A stretch of DNA of 64,000 nt from Phyllobacterium calauticae (GTDB lineage: Bacteria > Pseudomonadota > Alphaproteobacteria > Rhizobiales > Rhizobiaceae), in the NCBI RefSeq assembly GCF_019991125.1, contig NZ_JAGENB010000011.1:33262-97261 (forward strand), in the 5' to 3' direction. The notes under the pieces were generated by a model. The model was not told the origin of the DNA. It saw nothing but the letters and a program-made list of their open reading frames with translations, and searched no databases. Both the position numbers and the translations under genes were made by a program. This document shows positions 1 to 8,748 of the stretch, in pieces (the first letter of the stretch is position 1; each line of letters starts with the position of its first letter).

Positions 1-82
1 GATGGCGCGGCTGAAAGAAACTGACAAGCGCGGAATAGCCAACGACAATCCGACGGGATAGGCTGATCGTCTCCCGCAGGGT

Positions 83-904
83 TCAGAGCCCGACATCGTA
101 AAGAATTTGGTTCATCGAACGGGCGGGCTCCCTTTCCTGCACGCCGCCGATGACCTTGGCGGGAACACCTGCCACCGTTTTCCTGTTTTCGACGGATTTC
201 AGGACAACCGAACCGGCGCCGATCTTGGAATTGACGCCGATCTCGATATTGCCAAGAACGGTCGCACTGGCGCCGATGAGAACGCCATGGCGCACCTTGG
301 GATGCCGGTCTCCCGTGTCCTTCCCCGTACCGCCCAGAGTCACGCCCTGCAGAATGGAAACATTGTCTTCGATCACGGCCGTCTCGCCGACGACGATGCC
401 GGTGGCATGATCAAAGAACACGCCCTTTCCCATGCGCACGGCGGGATGAATATCGACCTGCAGAACACGTGACGATCGCGATTGCAGGAAAGCAGCCATA
501 TCCTCCCGGCCGGTATTCCACAAATGATGGGCAAACCGGTGGACCTGGATCGCGTGAAACCCCTTGAGATAGAGCAGCACATGCAATGCGCTCCTCGTGG
601 CAGGATCGCGCTCAAGGACAGCGCTGACATCCGCCTCCATTCCGGACAGCACCGCCCGGTTCTGTTTCAGCACGTCGCTGAACAGACCCCATAGTTTTTC
701 GCTTGTCACGACCGGGCTGGCGAGAACATCCGCCAGTTGCTGGCAAAGCGCATCCTCAGGATTGTCGAAGCGCAATACCGCATGCTGCAGAAACGCGGAA
801 AGCGTCGGTTCGCGCTCGCTCACCGCCGCCGCCTCTGTCAGAATACGCGACCATAGTGCGCGCTTTTTTGAAACTGCCGTTGCATTGGTCATTGTGCACC
901 ACAC
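83..904 (-). CDS. cysE: Serine O-acetyltransferase
   Basis: Transfers acetyl from acetyl-CoA to L-serine, the first step of cysteine synthesis, in the cytoplasm. The 273-residue product has the CysE N-terminal helical domain (about residues 15-140) followed by the left-handed beta-helix of hexapeptide repeats, with the family signatures DIHPAVRMGKG, FDHATGIVVGET and QGVTLGGTGKD, and the usual GVPAK turn near the C-terminus. Length is normal for the family. The first possible start is a GTG directly behind the stop of the upstream oxidoreductase; an ATG four codons in (position 892) is equally plausible, and neither has a strong ribosome-binding site, so translational coupling to the upstream gene is likely. 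Family assignment is firm; the coupling to an amino-acid oxidoreductase is only context. Confidence 0.93.
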   Translation of the reverse strand: MWCTMTNATAVSKKRALWSRILTEAAAVSEREPTLSAFLQHAVLRFDNPEDALCQQLADVLASPVVTSEKLWGLFSDVLKQNRAVLSGMEADVSAVLERDPATRSALHVLLYLKGFHAIQVHRFAHHLWNTGREDMAAFLQSRSSRVLQVDIHPAVRMGKGVFFDHATGIVVGETAVIEDNVSILQGVTLGGTGKDTGDRHPKVRHGVLIGASATVLGNIEIGVNSKIGAGSVVLKSVENRKTVAGVPAKVIGGVQEREPARSMNQILYDVGL

Positions 905-2236
905 TCAAAATCCGGTGATCGGCGTTATCTTGGACCCGTCACTGAAACGGGAAAACCGGAAAGCCGCCGCGTCCACCACCGGCGCGCGCCCGGTCACGAT
1001 ATCGGCCATCAAACGCCCGGCAGCCGGTCCTATGCCGAACCCATGGCCGGAAAAGCCCGTGGCGATATGAAAGCCCGGGATTTCGTCGACGGCCGAAATG
1101 ACAGGTATAGCATCAGGCGTGGCGTCGATATAGCCGGCCCAGCGCTGGGCAATCTCCGCCTGATTGAACACGGGAAATGCCGCTTTGAGGCTGTCGAAAA
1201 AGCGGTTCGACAGATCGAGCGATGGCTTGGGATCAAGGACCCGGTGATACTCGAACGGGCTCGCCTCATCCATTTTCCATTTGGCCGGCATGCGCGCCTC
1301 GTCAAAGAAACGGCCGCCCAAGCGAAAGGACAGGGAATTCCATTCCAGTTTCAGTGCCGGCAGGAACTGCCGCGCATAGCGGAATGATTTCGGCACGATA
1401 TCGACAATGTTCTCGTGGCCGGAGGCAATGGTGTATCCCCCGTCCTGACGCTTGCGGATGGCAAAATCCTTGGACCAGAGCGCCGTTTCCGGGCCTCCCT
1501 GCAACGGCTTGGTGCGGATGACGGTGTTCAGCACCTTGAGTTGCGGCAGGTCGATGCCATAGAGGCCGCAAAACAGATTGGACCACGCGCCGCCGGCGAG
1601 CACGACCGCACTGCATCCGATTGTCCCCCGTTCCGTAACAACACCGGATATCTTGCCGCCGGTTGTTTCGATGCCCCGCACCGCGCATTCCGTGAAGATG
1701 GATGCGCCTTTGTCGCGCGCCGCTTCAGCGATGGCGGGCGCCGCCTTCTGCGGTTCAGCCCGCCCATCAACGGGAGTATACAGGGCACCTTTCAGGGGCA
1801 GATGTCCGCCCGGCAGAAGATCGTCTAGCTCCTTGCCGCTGATCATGCGGCTCTCCAGCTGATAACCCTCCAGATTCTGCAGCCAGCGCTCGTTTTCCTC
1901 GTAGGATTTGTCATCCGGCGCGGTGAACAGAATGCCCGCACGCGTATACCCGGTATCGCGGCCGAGCCGCTGATCAAAACCGGACCACAGGCGCAACGCC
2001 TCCGCCATCAGCGGCACTTCGCGCGGGTCACGGCGCGATATACGCACCCATCCCCAATTGCGGCTGGATTGTTCCTGGCCGATGCCGCCCTTTTCACACA
2101 GCGCCACCTTAAGGCCCCGTTCGGCCAGTTCGAGCGCCGTGGAGGCTCCTATGATACCGCCACCGACAACGACTACATCCACCTTTTCCGGAAGGTCTTC
2201 GTCACCATGAACGCGCACAACATAAGGGCCAGGCAT
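905..2236 (-). CDS. FAD-dependent oxidoreductase of the D-amino-acid oxidase (DAO/DadA) family
   Basis: Predicted flavoenzyme of 443 residues that oxidises an amine or amino acid. The N-terminal Rossmann motif VVVVGGGIIGAS (about residues 21-32) binds FAD, and a second FAD-contact segment near the C-terminus reads FHIATGFSGHGFGIGPAAGR. The RNWGWVRI stretch after the dinucleotide fold occurs in a subgroup of DadA-like enzymes annotated only as NAD(P)/FAD-dependent oxidoreductases. No signal peptide is seen. A GAGAGGAAA ribosome-binding site sits about 10 bases before the ATG. cysE follows with no gap, so the two form an operon. The substrate cannot be read from sequence; an imino or amino acid is the family expectation. 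Confidence 0.85.
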   Translation of the reverse strand: MPGPYVVRVHGDEDLPEKVDVVVVGGGIIGASTALELAERGLKVALCEKGGIGQEQSSRNWGWVRISRRDPREVPLMAEALRLWSGFDQRLGRDTGYTRAGILFTAPDDKSYEENERWLQNLEGYQLESRMISGKELDDLLPGGHLPLKGALYTPVDGRAEPQKAAPAIAEAARDKGASIFTECAVRGIETTGGKISGVVTERGTIGCSAVVLAGGAWSNLFCGLYGIDLPQLKVLNTVIRTKPLQGGPETALWSKDFAIRKRQDGGYTIASGHENIVDIVPKSFRYARQFLPALKLEWNSLSFRLGGRFFDEARMPAKWKMDEASPFEYHRVLDPKPSLDLSNRFFDSLKAAFPVFNQAEIAQRWAGYIDATPDAIPVISAVDEIPGFHIATGFSGHGFGIGPAAGRLMADIVTGRAPVVDAAAFRFSRFSDGSKITPITGF

Positions 2237-2419
2237 TGAACAGGTTTCCTCTCACCAACAATCGATCATACAGGTCTACCAGCGTTGCAACGCCGTGGCG
2301 GATGCTTTCCAGCCATGCCATTACGCCGCCGCTGCTGCAAGGTAGAGAAGATCGGTTTCGAGAGGAGGCATTGTTTTGCCAATGACCGCCTATCTCCGCA
2401 GGAATATGCTCAAACGAGC

Positions 2420-2448
2420 GTGTTTCGCGCCATGCCTGCGCGAAACAC
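2420..2448 (-). terminator. Stem-loop after the molybdenum oxidoreductase operon
   Basis: GTGTTTCGCGC and GCGCGAAACAC form a perfect 11-bp stem around a 7-base loop, 36 bases beyond the stop of the large subunit gene. No clear U-run follows on the minus strand, so it may protect the mRNA 3' end rather than be a strict intrinsic terminator. The rest of 2237-2483 is the leader of the FAD oxidoreductase gene; I see no other gene in it. Confidence 0.6.
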
Positions 2449-2483
2449 ATATCGTCAGATGGCTTCCTGTCTGCGGGCAGGCC

Positions 2484-4778
2484 TTACAGGAGCTTATCGA
2501 GAGTGATCGGCAGGTCCCGGATGCGTTTTCCCGTGGCATGAAAAACCGCGTTCGCTATGGCCGGAGCCACGCCAACGATCGGCAATTCTCCAACCGCCTT
2601 GCCGCCGAGCACGGAAGCATGATGATCGGGGATACCCACGGAGATCACCTGCAGATCCGGGATATCCGCATTGGTCGCCACGAGATAATCGCCGAGATTG
2701 TTGTTGATCACGCGGGCGTAGCGCGGATCGACGATCCCTTCCTCCAGCAGTGCCTGGCCGATGCCCATGATGATGCCGCCCCGCCATTGGCTTTCCGCCA
2801 GCTTGGGATTGTACAGGCGGCCTGAATCAAGCGCCGAGACCATGCGCGAGACACGCACGGTGCCGAAATCCGCATCAACCCGCACCTCGACAAAATGCGC
2901 GCACCAGCTGTGCAGGGAATAGCCGCCTTCCGTTGGCGGCTTCATCGCCATCATGGTGGTGAAGTTGTTGTAGCGGTCCTGCGTGTTCTTCTTGTCTTCC
3001 GGCAGGGTATCGCGCAACGCCTCGACCCTTTCCTGCCCGATGACACGCATGAAATCGGCGATGGAAATATTGGGCTTTTCACTCCGCGGCGTCGAAATCA
3101 CGCCATCGGCAATGGTCAGGGTATTGGTCTGCTGATCGAGAAAAGGCGAACTCGGATGATTGAGCGCAAGACCGATCAGTTCATCGCGTGCCGCGTGGGC
3201 TGCCTTGTGGACAGCGCCCGTCATCAGGTTGGCAAGTTGCGAGCCGCCGGCAACCGGTGCCCGGGGCAAGGCGGAGTCTCCGAGTTTCACGCGAACCCGG
3301 TCAACCGGAATGCCCAGAACCTCAGCGGCGGTCTGGGCAAGGATCGTATAGGTTCCCTGCCCCATGTCGATGCTGCTGCTCGCGACCTCCGCCGTGCCAT
3401 CGGCAAGAATGCGGACCAGCGCCTCACCGGGTGTGCGCCGCACCGGATAGGTCCCTGCCGCGACACCCCAGCCGATCAGTTGGTTGCCTTCGCGCATCGA
3501 ACGCGGTGCCGGCGAGCGCTTTGACCAGCCGAAGGCTTCCGCACCTGCGGCGAAAGCCTCCCGCAGCCGGCGGGTCGACCAGGGAATTTTCGCCTCCGGA
3601 TCTTCCTCGGCATAGTTCAGCAGGCGGATCTGCAGGGGATCGATGCCCACTTCATAGGCAAGCTCATCGATCGCCGATTCAATGCCGAACGCGCTGGGGT
3701 TTTCTCCCGGCGCCCGCAGGGCACCCGGGGTGACCGTGTTGAGCGGAATGACATTCTGCCGCGAGCTGAAATTGGGCACCGCATACATAATCGCGGTGAC
3801 AGAACCGAGCGGCTCGACCGCAACGCCAAGCATCGATGTCTCGTTGACGCCATGCTGCACGATGGAAAGGAGTTTGCCCTCCCTGGTTGCCCCAAGAGCC
3901 AATGTCTGACGGGTGGCGGGACGGCCGCCATAGGCGGTGAAGGTTTGCGGACGTGTGACCACAAGCTTCACCGGTTTGCCAAGCATCCGCGCAGCGATCG
4001 CGGCAACGGCGCCATGCGGCAGCGACAGCGCTTTCGAGCCGAAGCCGCCGCCGATATAGGGCGAGATCATGCGGACATTCTCGAACGGTATGTCGAACCA
4101 TTCGGCGTAAGAACGGGCCATGCCGTCGATCCATTGGCTTGGCTCCCATAGCGTGAGGCTGTCCCCCTCCCACTGCGCGATGATGCCGTGCGGTTCGATG
4201 GCAACATTGTATTCGCGCGGCGTCCGGTATTCCTGTTCGATCCGCACCGGAGCCTCGGCCAATGCCTTCTCGGCATCGCCCCGGGACATCGTCATGCGCT
4301 CGATCGGCACCCCGTCCCCGGCCCTGGGGTCGTCGAGGCCGTAAACATGCTCCTTTTCCTCATAGGTGACCCTGATGAGGGCGGCGGCAGCCGTGGCCTG
4401 CTCCAGGGTTTCGGCCACAACGGCAGCGATGTGCTGGCCATTGAAGCTCACAATCCTCGGCAGCGCCAGAAACGGACCTTCCGGGCCGGGCGTACCGGCC
4501 CACGTCGTCGCTGACTTCAGCGGCATGATATTGTCGGGCGTCAACACCAGGAGCACGCCCGGCGATGCTTCCGCAGCCTTGGCATCGACGGATGTTACGA
4601 TACCGGCTGCAATCGTGCTCTGCACCGTTACGGCATGGACCAGCCCCTCGATCTGATGTTCGACCGCATAGGTCGCACCGCCGGTGATTTTGGCGGGGCC
4701 ATCGAGCCTTGACAGGCGTCCGCCGAGATTGCCGTCGGATGCATCGCCATGCTTGGCCTTTGGATTGATGAAAGTCAT
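2484..4778 (-). CDS. paoC: Molybdopterin-binding subunit of a xanthine/aldehyde oxidoreductase (PaoC-like)
   Basis: Large catalytic subunit (764 residues) of a molybdenum hydroxylase that converts aldehydes or N-heterocycles to acids or hydroxylated products. It shows the xanthine-oxidase a/b-hammerhead region at the N-terminus, the molybdopterin contact motif YIGGGFGSK and, near the C-terminus, AVGELPIVGVAP, whose glutamate (about residue 731) matches the catalytic base of the family. The start codon overlaps the stop of the FAD-subunit gene by four bases (ATGA), so the three subunits are translationally coupled. Order 2Fe-2S, FAD, Mo subunit and the Cys-rich FAD subunit match E. coli PaoABC better than XdhABC. 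Substrate identity is inferred only from this resemblance. Confidence 0.88.
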   Translation of the reverse strand: MTFINPKAKHGDASDGNLGGRLSRLDGPAKITGGATYAVEHQIEGLVHAVTVQSTIAAGIVTSVDAKAAEASPGVLLVLTPDNIMPLKSATTWAGTPGPEGPFLALPRIVSFNGQHIAAVVAETLEQATAAAALIRVTYEEKEHVYGLDDPRAGDGVPIERMTMSRGDAEKALAEAPVRIEQEYRTPREYNVAIEPHGIIAQWEGDSLTLWEPSQWIDGMARSYAEWFDIPFENVRMISPYIGGGFGSKALSLPHGAVAAIAARMLGKPVKLVVTRPQTFTAYGGRPATRQTLALGATREGKLLSIVQHGVNETSMLGVAVEPLGSVTAIMYAVPNFSSRQNVIPLNTVTPGALRAPGENPSAFGIESAIDELAYEVGIDPLQIRLLNYAEEDPEAKIPWSTRRLREAFAAGAEAFGWSKRSPAPRSMREGNQLIGWGVAAGTYPVRRTPGEALVRILADGTAEVASSSIDMGQGTYTILAQTAAEVLGIPVDRVRVKLGDSALPRAPVAGGSQLANLMTGAVHKAAHAARDELIGLALNHPSSPFLDQQTNTLTIADGVISTPRSEKPNISIADFMRVIGQERVEALRDTLPEDKKNTQDRYNNFTTMMAMKPPTEGGYSLHSWCAHFVEVRVDADFGTVRVSRMVSALDSGRLYNPKLAESQWRGGIIMGIGQALLEEGIVDPRYARVINNNLGDYLVATNADIPDLQVISVGIPDHHASVLGGKAVGELPIVGVAPAIANAVFHATGKRIRDLPITLDKLL

Positions 4779-5758
4779 GCCAGACCTCCCAGTTGCAGGA
4801 CAGCGCGCGTGATCACACGCGGGGCGAGATCGATCTTGTAGTGGTTCGCGCCATGATCAGCCGCGCCTTGCATGGAAAGGAGACTGGCCTGACGGACCAG
4901 CTCCGGTTCCAGCACCTTGCCGATCAATGCCGCCTCCACCGCGCGGGCCCGCCACGGCTTCGTTGCAACGCCCCCAAGGGCTATGCGCACATCGCGAACC
5001 GTCCTTCCGTCGGCATCCAGTTCCAGCCCGACAGCGGCGCTGGCGGCAGCAAACTCATAGGACTGCCGGTCGCGGACCTTGAGGTAAGTGGAGCGCCGGG
5101 CGGCGGCTGATAGCGGTATTGTTACGGAGGTGATGATTTCGCCGCGCTCCATGGCGTGTTCGCGATCCGGATGATTGCCGGGCAGCAGGAAGAAGTCATC
5201 GATCGGTATCTCGCGGCTTCCCAGATGCACAACCGCATCAAAGGCAACCAGCGCGACAGCCAGATCGCCCGGATAGGTGGCAATGCAGGCGTCGCTCGTT
5301 CCCATAACCGCGTGATTGCGGGTCACGCCGCCAAGGGCAGTGCACCCGGAGCCGGGACTGCGCTTGTTGCAGGCGGGAAATACGGCCGCATCACGGAAAT
5401 AGGGACAGCGCGTGCGCTGCAGCAGGTTGCCGCCAATGGTCGCCATGTTGCGGATTTGCGCGGAGGCTGCCAGCGCCAGCGATTGCGTGACGGCCGGAAA
5501 GGCGTCCAGCATTGCGGGATGATCGGCCACCGCACTCATGCGGGCAAGCGATCCGATCGATGCCCTGGTCCTGTCGACCTCTATGCGGTCAAGGCCAGTG
5601 AGATGCGTGATATCGACGACGGTTTCCGGTTCGGCAACCCCGCATTTGGCAAGATCAAGCAATGTGGTGCCGCCGGCCAGGATCATGCTCCCGGCAAGCG
5701 CTGCGGCCGTGCGCGCCTCGTCCGCCGAACCTGCACGCAGATAGGTGAAATTCTTCAT
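4775..5758 (-). CDS. paoB: FAD-binding subunit of a xanthine/aldehyde oxidoreductase, with a probable extra 4Fe-4S site (PaoB-like)
   Basis: Medium subunit (327 residues) of the molybdenum hydroxylase, passing electrons from the Mo subunit to an external acceptor. The FAD-binding motif AGGTTLLDL lies at about residues 28-36 and TIGGNLLQ at about 107-114. Cysteines at about 118, 130, 139 and 158, in a segment reading RCPYFRDAAVFPACNKR and GSGC, correspond to the additional 4Fe-4S cluster known from PaoB and lacking in ordinary xanthine dehydrogenase FAD subunits. Four-base overlaps join it to both neighbouring genes. The extra cluster is the main reason for the Pao-type call. Confidence 0.88.
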   Translation of the reverse strand: MKNFTYLRAGSADEARTAAALAGSMILAGGTTLLDLAKCGVAEPETVVDITHLTGLDRIEVDRTRASIGSLARMSAVADHPAMLDAFPAVTQSLALAASAQIRNMATIGGNLLQRTRCPYFRDAAVFPACNKRSPGSGCTALGGVTRNHAVMGTSDACIATYPGDLAVALVAFDAVVHLGSREIPIDDFFLLPGNHPDREHAMERGEIITSVTIPLSAAARRSTYLKVRDRQSYEFAAASAAVGLELDADGRTVRDVRIALGGVATKPWRARAVEAALIGKVLEPELVRQASLLSMQGAADHGANHYKIDLAPRVITRAVLQLGGLA

Positions 5759-6231
5759 GATGCGGCCTCCGCAGCTTCACGGACAGCAGCCACGATATGG
5801 GAATAGGCCCCGCACCGGCAGAGGTTGCCCGACATATATTCACGAATCTCGTTGTCAGATCCCGCATGTCCTTCGCGAATGCAGGCAACCGCCGACATGA
5901 TCTGTCCCGGCGTGCAATAACCGCACTGAAAGGCATCATGCTCGAGAAAGGCTGCCTGGACAGGATGCAATTCGCCATTTTCTGCCGCGATGCCTTCAAT
6001 CGTGGTGATCGCGCGGCCCTCGGCCTGGGCGGCAAGTGTCAGGCAGGCGAGCACGCGTTTGCCATCGATGTGAACGGTGCAGGCGCCGCACTGTCCCTGA
6101 TCGCAGCCCTTCTTGGTTCCGGTCAGACCAATATGCTCGCGCAGGGCGTCCAGCAGCGTCACACGCGGCTCGACGGCAAGCTGCTGCTCCCTGCCATTGA
6201 TGTTCAGCTTCAAGTCGATTGTTCCGGTCAT
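5755..6231 (-). CDS. paoA: 2Fe-2S subunit of a xanthine/aldehyde oxidoreductase (PaoA-like, no export signal)
   Basis: Small electron-transfer subunit (158 residues) with two 2Fe-2S clusters: a plant-ferredoxin-like one at C43, C48, C51, C63 (motif CDQGQCGACTV) and a second at C103, C106, C138, C140 (motifs FQCGYCTPGQ and NLCRCGAY). E. coli PaoA carries a twin-arginine signal that exports the whole complex; here the protein begins directly with the ferredoxin fold and no in-frame upstream start adds a signal, so the enzyme is predicted to be cytoplasmic. An AGGAG box lies 8 bases before the ATG. First gene of a three-gene operon divergent from a TetR regulator. Confidence 0.9.
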   Translation of the reverse strand: MTGTIDLKLNINGREQQLAVEPRVTLLDALREHIGLTGTKKGCDQGQCGACTVHIDGKRVLACLTLAAQAEGRAITTIEGIAAENGELHPVQAAFLEHDAFQCGYCTPGQIMSAVACIREGHAGSDNEIREYMSGNLCRCGAYSHIVAAVREAAEAAS

Positions 6232-6368
6232 TCTATTGCTCCTGCTGTAGCGGATGCAGATTCAGTCAGCGGCCCGGGATGCGGACACCTGCCGCCTGCC
6301 AGAAAGTTCAAAACCAGCCTATGCGTATGAGAGACATGACACCGGCACCGATTCTGCGATAAGAAGGC

Positions 6369-6403
6369 AAACGGACTCCACTTAAACGGAGGGGCCTCCG
6401 CTT
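6369..6403. promoter_or_regulatory. Candidate TetR operator between paoA and the TetR gene
   Basis: In the 206-bp divergent gap the sequence CGGAGG-GG-CCTCCG (6387-6400) is a 6-bp inverted repeat, preceded by a partial direct copy (AAACGGACTCC at 6369-6379). Position between the divergent start codons fits an operator for the neighbouring TetR protein acting on both genes. Binding is inferred. Confidence 0.45.
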
Positions 6404-6437
6404 ATCTTAAGACCTTGTTGCTCGTGGTCAAGCCCCC

Positions 6438-7076
6438 ATGAGCATGGAGCAGATTTTGGTTGTCAAGCCGCCAGAAAATTCCGAGCCAACCCCGTCGGCA
6501 GCCAAGGGCATGCGCGCCGACGCACGACGCAACCGGGAAAAACTGCTTGAGGTCGCGGCAGCGGTTTTCTCGGAACGCGGCATTGAAGGCTCCCTCGAAG
6601 ACATCGCGCGGCGCGCCGGTGTTGGCATCGGTACACTCTACCGTCATTTCCCGACGCGCGAACATCTCGTCGAAGTGGTTTACCGCCGCGAAGTCGAGAG
6701 TCTCTGTGCGGCAGCGGGCGAATTGTCCCTGAGCCATGCGCCGGATGTGGCTCTCGAGGAGTGGATGCAGCGGTTTGTCGGCTATATCGCCGCGAAAAGA
6801 GGCATGGCAAACAGCCTGCGCATGCTGGTCAACACGAACTCCGAACTTTTTGCCGAGAGTTCCGGCATGGTCTCCGTCGCCCTGCGCAATCTCGTGGAAG
6901 CGGCCGCAAATCAGAATCTCATCAGGCGGGACATCGACAGCACCGACCTGCTGCATGCCCTCTTCACCATCTATTCCATTCCAGACGCTCCCGACTGGCA
7001 TGAGCGTTCCCGCCGTTTGGTGAAACTGCTGATGGATGGTCTGCGGTGGGGTGCCGGGGCGAAACGCGCCCCCTGA
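6438..7076 (+). CDS. TetR/AcrR family transcriptional regulator
   Basis: 212-residue regulator. After a roughly 25-residue N-terminal extension, the TetR helix-turn-helix spans about residues 32-80 with the typical pattern FSERGIEGSLEDIARRAGVGIGTLYRHFPTREHLVEVVY. The C-terminal part is an all-helical ligand-binding domain. It is divergent from paoABC and 219 bp upstream of the exporter genes on the same strand, so either or both may be its targets. The long N-terminal tail could mean a downstream start (Met30 of the frame), which would still include the whole DNA-binding domain. Confidence 0.9.
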   Translation: MSMEQILVVKPPENSEPTPSAAKGMRADARRNREKLLEVAAAVFSERGIEGSLEDIARRAGVGIGTLYRHFPTREHLVEVVYRREVESLCAAAGELSLSHAPDVALEEWMQRFVGYIAAKRGMANSLRMLVNTNSELFAESSGMVSVALRNLVEAAANQNLIRRDIDSTDLLHALFTIYSIPDAPDWHERSRRLVKLLMDGLRWGAGAKRAP

Positions 7077-7295
7077 AACGGCGGTTTTTCAAGCCTAAAT
7101 CCGCGTCTGAGCAGCCGCTCCATCATGTTCCCGCAATCCTCGCATGCAACGATGCGCGGACAATTGGATGTGAGAAGCAATGCCTGCAGTTACAACACCG
7201 AGCGCGATTGGGAAAAACGTTCGTTCCCGCGGCTTCCACGACCATGGCTGTGCCCGAAATACCGGGTGCCCGGTCCAAGGTCGCGTGCGTGAGAT

Positions 7296-8744
7296 TTGAC
7301 ATTGCCCCTTGCCCCATTGCTCTGTCGCCATGCGTGCGTGAAGACCATCTGCGTCCTTGCCGGTGCGGCGATGCTGACCGCTTGCCAGAATGATGCATCA
7401 GGCCTGGCTCTTTCGGCGCCCAGCCTGCCGGCGCGCTATGCGACTGCCGCGAAGATGCCTGCTGGCCGACAGCGGGACCTGCGCGACTGGTGGCAGACTT
7501 TCAGCGATCCGGTCCTGAGCGGGCTCGTCGTGCGTTCGCTTGGACAGAACCTCACCATCGTCCAGGCGAAACAGCAGCTTGTCGCCGCACGAACGATGGC
7601 GCGGACATCAAGAACGCTTTTCATGCCCACCGCCGACGTATCGGGCACAGCCAATGCCGGAACGGGTTCGACCAAATCGCAGGAACTGCTGCGCCGTCCG
7701 GTTCAGCTCAACCTTGAAGTGGGCTGGGAGCTTGGCCTGTTTGGCTTGAGCGAGAACACACAGCGGGCAGCCAAGGCATCCGCCGACATGGTCGCCGAGG
7801 ACGTCGAAGCGGCACGCATTGCCGTTGCCGCCGAAATTGCCAGCGCTTACGTGCGCCTGCGCGCGCTGCAGGAGCGCGAGGCGATCGCCCGCGCCTCCCT
7901 TGCCCTGATCGAGCGCGATGGCAAGCTTGCCGCGGTCAAATACCGTTCCGGCCTCGCCGCCGCATCGGACGCGGAGGAATCCCGGATAAGCCTTGGCGAT
8001 GCCAAGGCGGAGCAGGCCCGGTTCCAGATGCAGATCGACGTCACCCTGCAGCAGATTGCCACCCTTCTCGGGACCACGCAGATCGACACCTCCCTGCAGC
8101 ATGCAAAACCTCAACCCGTCGCCCGGCTCGACCCCGTCACAGGCCGTCCGGCGGACCTCCTGCGCGCCCGTCCGGATGTCAGGCGGGCCGAACTTGCAAC
8201 CGTGCGTGCTGCCGCCGATATCGGCATCGCCCAGGCCGATCTCTACCCAAAACTCCGCCTGAGCGGTATTGTCGGTGTTGGCGGTCCGTCCAACGGTTCG
8301 CCGTTCGGCATCTTGGGCGGGCCGTCGGTTCAAATTCCGGTTTTCGATCAGGGACGGCGGCGCGACGTCGTTGCGGCGCGGCAGGCTCAGTTCGACGAAG
8401 CTGTTGCGGCCTACCGGCAGACTGTTCTCGTTGCCTATGAGGAAGCATCATCCGCGCTGCGGGCGTGGTCGGCCGTTCATGCCACGACCCGGCAACTGAA
8501 CGCGAATCTGGCGTCCGCGCAAAAAATGCGGTCTGCAACCACGGTCCTCGAACGGGAAGGCCTGAGCGACGGATCCAAGTCGATTGGCTCGGCGATGCGC
8601 GTCCTGGCGCAGCGCAAGCAACTGGCCGAGGCGCAGGAAGCCGAAGCGCTCGCCCTGATCACATTCTACAAGGCCATCGGCGGCGCTTCGCCCCTGACGA
8701 CCAGCACGCAAGACGCCGCCCCCACCCGGCAACGGAAGGGGTAA
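7296..8744 (+). CDS. NodT/TolC-family outer-membrane efflux lipoprotein
   Basis: Outer-membrane channel component of a tripartite exporter (482 residues from the first possible start). A lipoprotein signal ending in the lipobox LTAC is followed by two repeats of the outer-membrane efflux protein domain, with the NodT-family core phrases DWWQTFSDPVLSGLV, RARPDVRRAE and FDQGRRRDVV. The frame opens with a TTG at 7296; a GTG at 7338 gives a cleaner signal peptide (VKTICVLAGAAMLTAC) and is at least as likely as the true start. No strong ribosome-binding site supports either. The permease gene follows after 4 bases, so this is the first gene of a four-gene exporter operon. Confidence 0.87.
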   Translation: MTLPLAPLLCRHACVKTICVLAGAAMLTACQNDASGLALSAPSLPARYATAAKMPAGRQRDLRDWWQTFSDPVLSGLVVRSLGQNLTIVQAKQQLVAARTMARTSRTLFMPTADVSGTANAGTGSTKSQELLRRPVQLNLEVGWELGLFGLSENTQRAAKASADMVAEDVEAARIAVAAEIASAYVRLRALQEREAIARASLALIERDGKLAAVKYRSGLAAASDAEESRISLGDAKAEQARFQMQIDVTLQQIATLLGTTQIDTSLQHAKPQPVARLDPVTGRPADLLRARPDVRRAELATVRAAADIGIAQADLYPKLRLSGIVGVGGPSNGSPFGILGGPSVQIPVFDQGRRRDVVAARQAQFDEAVAAYRQTVLVAYEEASSALRAWSAVHATTRQLNANLASAQKMRSATTVLEREGLSDGSKSIGSAMRVLAQRKQLAEAQEAEALALITFYKAIGGASPLTTSTQDAAPTRQRKG

Positions 8745-8748
8745 CCGG

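Noticed and set aside
7077..7295. Possible small gene or terminator between the TetR and exporter genes
   Set aside because: No frame with a ribosome-binding site and no stable stem-loop seen.
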